Origin: Gonium pectorale
Lineage: Eukaryota; Chlorophyta; Chlorophyceae; Chlamydomonadales; Volvocaceae
Length of the DNA: 17,035 nt
Direction: 5' to 3'
NCBI GenBank assembly: GCA_001584585.1
Contig: LSYV01000016.1
Span: forward strand, 1,032,017 to 1,049,051
Numbering within the stretch: the stretch's first letter is position 1; each line of letters begins with the position of its first letter. This document shows positions 9,872 through 17,035 of this stretch, piece by piece. The notes below the pieces were generated by a model, which was given only the letters and a program-made list of their open reading frames with translations, did no database searches and was not told the origin of the DNA. A program made the position numbers and the translations under genes.

Positions 9872-11360
9872 CACTGCCGCACTCCGAACAGCCTTGGAAC
9901 TGATCCTGCAAAGCCCAAGCCTGCCGCAGGGCCGCAGGGCGGGATACGGGGCAGCTGTCGGGCCGATGGGGATACTGAGGAACGGCAGAACCACCCGGCT
10001 CCAACGTAAGCACGTGAACGACTCGAGCGCAGGCAAGTACACGGCCGCGCCATGATGCACATAGCCCTGGCGCGGGGCTCTAGGCTCTTAGCACATTACA
10101 ACTTTGGTTCGGCGTCTTCTAAGGCCCCTAAGCAACCGCAGCTCAAAGAGCTCGCAGGTATCCGAACTGACGACCAGTGAGTGTCAGGGGAGCCTCATGT
10201 GGGCCCAACGTAACACCTGGGGGCGGCAGTCCACTGCTGACGGCCTGCGGCGGTTGCAGCCCCTTGCTAGGCCGCACAGTAGCACCACAACTGAGACGCG
10301 CTCGTAAGCTGTCCCCGTCCACGGCGTCCAGGATGTATGGGTGGAGGGTATCTGCTCGTTTGCGGTTTGCCTTGCCCGCATTGCCTGGCACAGCCCCGCC
10401 CGCCTTTCTGTAACCATTGCGCCTTCGGGTGTGTATGATCGTAGAGGTGAGGCTCCCTCATTGCAGCGTTTCATTTCTGGCAGCACCCCCTCGCTAGGCC
10501 GCGCCACGAGCCGCGCCTCATAGATGCACACTCAATGATATGTGGTTTAGTCGCTTGTAGGCCTGTTTTGAGCAAACTGTTACGCATACATAACACACTC
10601 AGTGCGTTAGCGGCCTTCTGGCGACATGAAGAGAGAGGCGGGAGGCTCTCGCCTTGCGCCTCGAGCCAAGGGTCCAAAGGCCCTTCAGGCGCTTCGTCGC
10701 CCAGCAGTGTCGTCGCCCCGGCAGGCAAGCGCCCCCCTCGCCACCCCCCACCGCACACCAAAATGCACACGCGCTTTCAACTCCATCAACGGAAGTATGC
10801 GTATTGCGTTCAGGCATCTTGAAGCGTTAGTGTGTATTTGAGCGACACGGACGTTGGGGGGACCCAGCACGGGCACGCTCTACCGCTGGTGCTTGCGGCC
10901 CGTGCAGCCCGCCGCCGTCCCTGCAATCCCGATTGTGGCGACCGGTGCGACAACAAGGCGTCAAGTGGCAAGGGCCAAACGCAAATCGCCGCGCCCTTCC
11001 TCATCCATCCGCGATGCTGCGATGAGCTGCACGGCGCTGCCAGCCATGCGCTCCGTCCCAAACACAATTTCTTCAATGCTTCAACCAAAGCGTCCAAGCT
11101 CCGTAAGCACCCCGAGCCTCACGAGGCTCCCTCCCACGCCAGGCGATGCGCCTGGGTGCGACGACGGCACCAGCCGCAGCGTGAGGCCGCGGGTGCAGGC
11201 CTTCCTGGGGGCTGCTTCCGCCGCCGCTCCTGCCACCACCCTTCACGCAACGGCCGCCGCCGCTGCCGCAACCCCACAGCGTGCTGCGGCGTGCGCGGGC
11301 CCGGACCACCGGTACCCTCCATGCTCCCTAAAGCCGCTGACGCATACCGGTATCCTCCCC
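9872..11360. other. Region without a supportable gene
   Basis: Long open frames occur on both strands, but they overlap each other, lack family motifs and lack matching splice partners. A minus-strand TGTAA lies at 10100-10096 and a plus-strand TGTAA near 10409. Part of the region may be a long 3' UTR of the dsRNA-binding gene. A segment around 10558-10620 resembles the degenerate repeats at 12760-13015. Confidence 0.5.
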
Positions 11361-11449
11361 GGTGGGAAACGGGTCGTTGCACGCATGCGAAGTGGCGCTG
11401 GAACTTTCCGGCGCCACTTCGCATGCGTGCAAGGACCCGGTTTCCCACC
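11361..11449. repeat. 89-nt near-perfect inverted repeat (hairpin)
   Basis: Arms 11361-11398 and 11411-11449 pair with one G/G mismatch (11376/11433) and one bulged G (11439). The inner 22 pairs, 11377-11398 with 11411-11432, are perfect. Pairing can continue inward (11399-11402 with 11407-11410) to leave a loop of about four bases. The size and shape suit a small-RNA precursor, and a small MITE-like element is the alternative. Because it is palindromic, the strand cannot be told from sequence. Confidence 0.85.
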
Positions 11450-11701
11450 TTCACTACCCCCCTCCCACGTCCCACCTCCCTCCCCCCCCACCGGTCGCAC
11501 TTTCACAGGCCGCCAACAACTACGCCAAGGCCGCCACACGCCCTTCCATTGCGTTTGCATGCGAGTCGATTCGGTGTCCGGGCCGCGCTCCGTTTCTCTT
11601 CTTGATTGGCCCCATCCGGCGCCACTATACTATGCCCGCCCGACTCCTGCCACCACCGCACCGCCCTGCGGCTGCGGCCCGACCGCACTGTTAGCAGCAG
11701 A

Positions 11702-11706
11702 TTACA
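11702..11706 (-). terminator. TGTAA poly(A) signal candidate, dsRNA-binding gene
   Basis: The minus strand reads TGTAA about 80 bases after the stop at 11783. Use would give an unusually short 3' UTR. The alternatives are 11737-11733 and, much farther on, 10100-10096. Confidence 0.35.
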
Positions 11707-11732
11707 GCATTTGCAGGCTTCCCAGAGAGGGG

Positions 11733-11737
11733 TTACA
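11733..11737 (-). terminator. TGTAA poly(A) signal candidate, dsRNA-binding gene
   Basis: This is the first minus-strand TGTAA after the stop, only about 46 bases away. It would put the hairpin at 11361-11449 outside the mature mRNA. Confidence 0.35.
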
Positions 11738-11782
11738 GGCCACACGAGCCCATTGGCTCCCGACCCGCTGACTGTGGGCCGC

Positions 11783-14700
11783 TCACTTGTGCGCCACCGT
11801 CTCCACGCTCGCGTAGCCGTTGGCGATGAGCGCCTCCACGGCGGCCGCGGCGGCGGCCTGGCGGGCCTCCTGCTTGCTGCGCAGCTCCTGTCCGTGTACG
11901 GTTGGGGTCGGTTGGGACGGTTGACGGTCAGGTTGGGACGGTCGACGGTGGAGGCGGTGACATCCGGAGCAGGTTGTCAGATAGGGGGGCGGTGAAGGGT
12001 CCGAACCCTGAAGGGCGGCGCACGTTGCCCCAGCGACGCGATCGCCGCAACACAGTCGAGGGAGGAGTGCGGGTGCGGCCGCCCTGGGAGCTCGGCTGCC
12101 GGAAGGCCCCACAGCGTGCGTGCTGGGTCGCCCAGCGGCCTGGCGCCGCCGCACCCCGCCCCCCCAACCCCACATACACGGATGTGCAGTCCCCGAGGTG
12201 CATCGTTCCCAGGGCGGTACTCGGCAAGCCGCAGCTCGCGCCCCGCGCCCCGCGCCCCGCCCACAAGGGTCCATGTGCCAAGCGCCGCTGGGCGCTTCGG
12301 TTTCCGTTTCCGTCCCCGTCCCCGTCCCAGTCGCCGGCCCCTTCCTCCCCGCCTCACCGCCCCGGTGGCCTCAACCAGCCGGTGCCCCATGGCGTCCAAA
12401 ACAGCGGTCGTAAAACAGAAATGGCCCGGTGTGGTGAGGCTTTGGACGGGCAACTCCGTGTGTTGGACCTGTCCTCCAGGGTGAGGAGGGAGGGGCAGAA
12501 CGCGCGTGGGCGCGCAAGCAACTCTCGGCGTGTTACGGGTTCCAAGGGGGTTACATGTGTGGGGTACTGGGAGTGGGGCGAGGGGAGGCGCGGTGCCGCG
12601 GGCAAGTCTTTTGGCTTCAGCAGGATGCGATCCCCCCAAGGCCGCGCAAGGGCCCCAGCCCCGGCCCCGGCCCGGGCAAGCGCCCTGCCCCCATATCGCG
12701 CATGACCGTAGGCACACACCGCATGCCTTTGCTATCTGCTTGCCAGCCTATATCACATCGTCACGCATAGATCTTCGACATCATATGGAACACACACCGC
12801 GTTTGCTCGCTGTCGTTTTGATAGACTTGCACGCCGCCGTGCCTGCAGAACACACATTGCACGTACACCTCCCAACCAAGCTTTGCTCGCTGTGTCCTAG
12901 CAGAACTGTTTGCGCACGCCGTTACGCATACAGAAGACACTCGTGCACCGATGCCATGCGCTCGCTGCCTCTACTTCCTGACCTGTTTTCAGCACTCCGT
13001 CATACATAACACACCCCTCCCATGCCGCACGCGGGGGTTCGAGAGCATGAGAGCCAGTGCCGCCTGCGTTGGCCGGTGGCCGGCGCTCCCCGGGAATCCC
13101 GGCATCCCCTTCCCCGCTGTACTCCCAGCGCGAGCCCGATGCGGCGGGTGGGCCCTCCCGGCCCCGGCACGCGCCACCCTGCCCCGCCCCGCATCCTCAC
13201 AGGCTCACAGGCCCTCCAGCTCCCACGCCGCACGCTGGCAATTGCAGTCCCCGCGCTGCACGGTGGCACGGTGGCATGGTGGCATGAAGGGCGGTGCCCC
13301 GCTGGTCGTGCGCTCCATGCACGGGCGCCTGTCTGTGGCCCGTGGCCTGTGGTCTGTGGCCGCGGGCGGCCGGCGGGGCGGCGGCTCGCTGCCGCGCTGC
13401 GACCTCCCCCCCCCCGCCGACTCTGCGCGCCACTTTGGCATGCGGTGGCGTACGTAAATGCACCGCGCGGGCGTGCAATGCGCAAGCGCAGGAACGCATG
13501 TTGAGGGTTTGGCGTTGGGCTCTTACGGCGACGCGACGCCCCCGGCGCACCGTCATCCGGTTCCGTGCGGCGAACTCGTTGAGGACCATGAGGACGGTCT
13601 TGATGCGCCCCGCGTCGGTGCCGTGCACCCGGGCCATCACCTCGGCGCACCTGCGGACGGGCCGCGGGCAGGGGAAGGGTGCGGGAAGGGGCGTGGGAAG
13701 GGTGCGGCGGGAAGGAAGGCGGGAAGGGGTATGGGAGGGGGTGTGGGAAGGGGTGTGGGAAGGGATGTGGGAAGGGGTGCGGGAAGGGTGCGGGAAGGGG
13801 TGTGAGAAGGGTGCGGGAAGGGTGCGGGAAGGATGCGGGAAGGGTGCGGGAATGGGTGTGGGAAGGGGCACGGACAGGGGCAGGAGGGGTGGAAGGGGCA
13901 GGGGGGGAGGGCAGGGTAGAGGAGGGCGCGAGAGGGTATGGATGACGGGATGGGGTTCGGGAGTGCAGCGGCCAGCGAGGGTACGCAAGCGGAGGGGACT
14001 ACGACACCACTGCACGCTCTCCTCTCTCTCTCCCCCCCGTCGATTCCCTCTCACTTCCTTTCCGCCCAGCCCCCCAATGCGCCGCATAGTGAAGTTGACA
14101 GTGCAGGCAGCACGCTGGCCGCAGGACAAGGCGGAAACTGGAGCACCGCCGCCACTGCCCCACCCACCCACCCACCCGCCCGCCCACCCCAGGGTCCCTT
14201 CCGTGAGGACCGCTCCAACTGCCACTATTGTAACCTCCATTCCCAACGCCCGTCAGCGCCCCGCCGGGGCCCCCACCTGGGGTACATGCCCTGCTGCATG
14301 ATCGACTGTGTCTGCGTCATGGCCGTGGCGGCGATGGAGGCGGCCGCGCCCGGCACCCCGAGGCCGCTCAGGTTGGTGGTTGTCATGCTGCCAATCAGCT
14401 CCGCGGGTGACATCTGGGCGGGGTTAGGGTGTGAGTTCCGGACGGGGGTCGGGGTGTGAGGTCCGGATGGGGGCCCGGTTGTGAGGCCCGGACGCGGTGG
14501 CACGCACAGGAGAAAGATGCTTGGGCGGCCCGAGGCCCGTGCTTTCACCGCTTCATGCGTGCACCGCTAGGGAGGACTTTAATGGCACCTGGTTGGTGGA
14601 GGATGGTGTGACCAGAGTAGATGGCGGCTGCGCCGCCCCGGCCAAATCCCATTGTAACCCTCCCCATGCCCCCGCACGACAAAAACAGCCGCCGGCTCTG

Positions 14701-16482
14701 CACACGGTTTGCGACCACTGGCCGTTCGCACCTCACAACTCACACACGCCCCGCCCCGTCCCGTCCCGTCCCCCCCCCCACACGCGACCCATTCCCTTCC
14801 TCAATAACCCCCACACACCAGCGCCTGCAGCCGACGAAGGTACGCTCCAGTGCTGCTCGCTCACTGCTGACGTTGCAGCTTCACAGGTGGAACACAACTA
14901 CACCCCACCCCACCCCACCCCCGTTCCGACGGTATGCGCCTCGGGCCTTTCTAGTGAGGACGCCCTTTTCCTATCCTGACCCGAGCTCCGCCTCACCTGT
15001 CCCGACTGCAGCATTGCGTCGAGGCAGGACGCCGCGGCGTTGTGCTTGGCGTCCTTCTTGTTCGGGCCCGTCCCCCTGCCTGAGGCGCGGGTCGGGCAAA
15101 ATGCTGGCGTTCAGCGAGCGAGCAGTTTCCAATCACAATAATTTGGGGGAGCCTGTGCCGCATGCTTGTCGAGCCATCCCGTTGGTTCCGGACACACGGA
15201 CGAGCCTGGCCGAGCCTGCATGAGCAAAGCGCATAGCAGCGACGGCGGTGCCCTCCCCCGCACGCCGCGTGAGTTGCGGGGGTTGCGGGCGGGGGGCTTG
15301 GCGGATGGTGTGCGTGTGTTGCGGCGGTGCCACCGCCACCCGCCGGTTGGGGCCCCCTTCCACACACCCCCTTGCAACAGGCAGGGCGCGCTGCGCAGCG
15401 CCGCTCTCACCGGTGATCACCGTCTGCCCGGTGGCGGCGCACAGGCTGAGCGTGCACACGAACGCGCCACCTTCGGCATACTCGGAGGTCTGCGGACGGG
15501 CGGGCGGGCGGGCGGAGGTCGGGCGGGCGGGGGGCGGAGAGCGGAGGGCGGGGATTCCGAGCGTTGGACAGCGCATCGAGTGCAAAGGTCGAAGGCGGGC
15601 GGTATGCCGTCATCTCGAAGCGTGGCATCCAGGTAGGGGCTGCGGTCTGGGGCGAGCGGGCAACCTCCGCTGCCGCGACGGCACGGCCGGCTACCCGTTG
15701 GTCGGCGTCCCGCACCCTGCCCTCCGCGCCGCGGTGCGCCGCACCGCCGTGTCGCGGTCCCAGACGTCCCTCCCTCCCACGCCGGAGTTGGGACATGCTG
15801 AGTCGACGAGCCGTAACAGCCGCCCAGACACCCTGGGACCTGACCCCCGGGTTTTCCCCCCGCCCCAACCCCCCTCAACGGAAGCCATGCGCCGCTCACG
15901 CCACGCAATGCCATGCGCCGCTCACGCCACGCAATGCCATGCGCCGTACATGCCACGCAATGCCATGCGCCGCTCACGCCAACGTAGTGGGACACGCGCC
16001 CGCCGCGACGGCATTATCGGTAAGAGAGTCAAACGCCACACGCCGGGCTGCCAAGCCGCCCCCGCCGTCTCGAGCCGGCAGCCCGTAGCCCCGGCCCTGC
16101 AAACTACGGTAGTTCCCCTGTGACGCCCTGATGCCACGAAGACCCCGTCCTCGCCGCCTCGCCGCCTCCCCGCCTCCCTGCCTCCCCCCCAACACCTGTA
16201 TGGTTAGGAGCCTCTTCTGGCAGGCCTCGTGCACCAGCATGGCGAAGGGCTTGCCGTTGTAGGCCAGCCGCGGCCTGGCGGCCAGCTGGGCACGCAGCTC
16301 GTCGAGCACCTGGCGGGGGCCATGTGTACGCGAGTGTGTCACACACGCAAACGGGGTGCTCAAGACAGACTGTGAGCAGTGAGCGAGCAGCAAGCGACCT
16401 GGCGGGCTGTGTGTGGGGGTGGGTGGGGTGGGGTGGGGTAATGGGTGCGTCTGGTCGTTGGGCCGGAAGGCGTCCTCACCAT
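11783..16482 (-). CDS. Protein with two double-stranded-RNA-binding domains
   Basis: Eight coding exons, 16482-16480, 16309-16196, 15489-15411, 15079-14997, 14413-14277, 13650-13551, 12468-12358 and 11887-11783, match in phase and total 732 bases, 243 residues. dsRBD1 spans about 21-90: KPFAMLVHEACQKR (helix 1), FVCTLSLCAATGQTV (strands), then GTGPNKKDAKHNAAAS with the RNA-contacting K73, K74 and K77. A 45-residue Ala/Thr/Met/Gln-rich linker follows. dsRBD2 spans about 156-231: KTVLMVLNEFAARNRM, GHFCFTTAVLDAMGHRL and SKQEARQAAAAAAVEAL, where the usual KKxAK is KQEAR (K214, Q215, R218). There is no catalytic domain, so it is probably an RNA-binding cofactor. Two-dsRBD proteins often partner Dicer, and the algal miRNA factor DUS16 is a dsRBD protein, but identity with it is not shown here. 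The ATG at 16482 is the first in its leader and follows an in-frame TAA; more upstream exons remain possible. Confidence 0.9.
11899..11951. repeat. 21-bp tandem repeat beside the last acceptor of the dsRBD gene
   Basis: GGTTGGGACGGTTGACGGTCA (21 bp) is seen at 11910-11930 and again, with three changes, at 11931-11951; a partial copy starts near 11899. It lies in the last intron, just before the acceptor at 11888. Confidence 0.7.
12301..12330. repeat. Hexanucleotide repeat in the last dsRBD intron
   Basis: Five consecutive six-base units of the form TTTCCG, TCCCCG or TCCCAG. They lie within the intron 12357-11888. Confidence 0.75.
12760..13015. repeat. Degenerate 75-80-bp tandem repeats in the largest dsRBD intron
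   Basis: TTTGCTCGCTGT recurs near 12803 and 12882, with GCGCTCGCTGCC near 12957. Each is followed by AGAACACAC-type or TTACGCATACA-type sequence, ending with CATACATAACACACC near 13003. Spacing is about 75-80 bases. A related GTTACGCATACATAACACAC occurs near 10579, outside the gene. Confidence 0.5.
13671..13930. repeat. Long purine/pyrimidine minisatellite in a dsRBD intron
   Basis: The plus strand is G/A-rich with repeated GTGTGGGAAGGG and GTGCGGGAAGGG units of 10-13 bases. On the gene strand it is a C/T-rich tract of about 260 bases running up to the acceptor at 13651. It explains long open frames on both strands here. Confidence 0.8.
14431..14500. repeat. 25-bp tandem repeat, 2.8 copies
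   Basis: Copies start at 14431, 14456 and 14481 with exact 25-base spacing, sharing GTGAGNYCCGGAYG. They lie in the dsRBD gene intron 14996-14414, next to the acceptor at 14414. Confidence 0.75.
15498..15553. repeat. G-run tract next to a dsRBD-gene acceptor
   Basis: GGGCGGGCGGGCGGGCGG and further G runs lie on the plus strand. This is C-rich on the gene strand, immediately upstream of the acceptor at 15490. It has G-quadruplex potential on the non-gene strand. Confidence 0.6.
15884..15981. repeat. 26-bp tandem repeat, 3.8 copies
   Basis: Units start at 15884, 15910, 15936 and 15962, each beginning GCCATGCGCCG. The first two are identical and the third has three changes. It lies within the 706-base intron 16195-15490 of the dsRBD gene. 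Confidence 0.9.
16413..16439. repeat. G-rich GGGGT repeat in the first dsRBD intron
   Basis: The plus strand has repeated GGGTGGGGTGGGG runs between the ATG-only exon and exon 2. The gene strand is C-rich, and the other strand could form a G-quadruplex. Confidence 0.6.
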
Positions 16483-17035
16483 AGAAGCCCAACACTCAGA
16501 CGCACTCCCCGGCGCGGGCACGCGGCCCGACACAAGCCAAATGCCCACTACAGAAACGAGGAGCCCAGAACCCAACAGCCCGAAGCCGAAAGAGCGTCGA
16601 CCCGTTTCGCTCGCTTAAAGGTCCGGGTGGGTGGCGGGGCGGTGGGCGGCGGGCGGGTGGGGCACAGCCGGGCGGTGGCCAAGGGGCCAAGGGGCCTGCC
16701 TTCAGCATGCTCGCCCTACAGTGGTCTCATGCCAGCCTGCCAGACCGCGATCCTGGTGGGAGCTGCTTCCCCCCCCCCCCCGACGTGAGGAGAGCGATGG
16801 GTGGGGTGGGGGCGGGCGGGGCGTGTGCGCTGCGGCCAGTCCAGCGGCCGTCCTGGCCGCGCTGCGACCGTTGCCGTAGCTGTCCCCGAGGGCGCACTCC
16901 CGAGTGGGGTCCCCAGCCAGCGCACATGCGCATGCACGTAGTTGGGCAGTGGGTGCATGCGCGCCCGGGGGGGGAGGGGAGGACGAAGGGGGGTAGAGGG
17001 TTGGAAGGCATTCTCAGTAGAGAAGCCCTGGGGCG
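16483..17035 (-). promoter_or_regulatory. Leader and upstream region of the dsRBD gene
   Basis: The roughly 140 bases before the ATG contain no earlier ATG, and an in-frame TAA lies near 16616. Further upstream the DNA is G/C-rich, with a run of 13 C at 16769-16781 and no TATA box. A minus-strand stretch near 16850-16930 reads ECALGDSYGNGRSAARTAAG and could be an exon of an upstream gene or a longer N-terminus, but this is weak. Confidence 0.4.

Noticed and set aside
10810..11097. 95-codon minus-strand frame (MDALVEALKKLCLG...)
   Set aside because: The start looks plausible, but the rest is composition-driven, with no family, splice partner or nearby poly(A) signal.
10832..11771. Two long plus-strand open frames (257 and 305 codons) overlapping in different frames
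   Set aside because: Arg/Pro/Ala-rich with no motif. They run through the hairpin, which reads as similar peptides from both strands, and reflect GC-rich non-coding DNA.
13025..13060. GGGTTCGAGAGC as a tRNA T-loop
   Set aside because: No B-box continuation, stem or acceptor pairing; it is a chance match inside an intron.
13197..14301. Overlapping open frames of 349 codons (minus) and 335 codons (plus)
   Set aside because: Both are produced by the stop-poor GGGAAGGGG-type repeat. The true exons here are 13650-13551 and 14413-14277, with canonical splice sites.
15884..15981. CRISPR-like array
   Set aside because: The 26-bp units abut without spacers and lie in a eukaryotic intron; this is a minisatellite.

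Overview
The window looks like nuclear DNA of a volvocine green alga, Chlamydomonas or a close relative. It is GC-rich and intron-dense, donors are GTGAGT/GTGCGT/GTAAGC types, 3' untranslated regions are long, and TGTAA poly(A) signals lie downstream of stops. One gene is a thylakoid light-harvesting-like protein. The species is inferred from style only. I rebuilt each gene by joining exons whose GT/AG borders and reading phases agree; every complete gene gives an exact multiple of three.

Four spliced genes lie head to tail on the minus strand. (A) 2335 to 1, running off the left edge: an N-terminal module resembling the C-terminal conserved region of the COPII scaffold Sec16, then a long disordered Ala/Glu/Gln/Tyr-rich region. 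(B) 6784 to 3956: a 313-residue, eight-exon LHC/ELIP/PsbS-type chloroplast membrane protein with a transit peptide, three predicted membrane helices and an unusually long linker. (C) 9035 to 7669: TRAP-alpha (signal sequence receptor alpha), 242 residues, five exons. (D) 16482 to 11783: a 243-residue protein with two double-stranded-RNA-binding domains, eight exons, the first coding exon being only the ATG.

Between C and D (about 9.1-11.7 kb) I find no confident gene. It holds a tRNA-like relic, a possible decayed exon and an 89-nt, nearly perfect hairpin at 11361-11449, about 330 bases past the stop of the dsRNA-binding gene. The introns of gene D carry several minisatellites and a long polypyrimidine tract. 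A phased 22-bp repeat sits upstream of gene A.

The genes do not form a pathway. A and C both concern the early secretory pathway (ER exit and ER translocation), B is photosynthetic and D is RNA-binding. The most interesting points are the hairpin beside a dsRNA-binding gene, the matching intron positions in the two dsRBDs, the odd architecture of the LHC-like protein and the unusual placement of the Sec16-like module.
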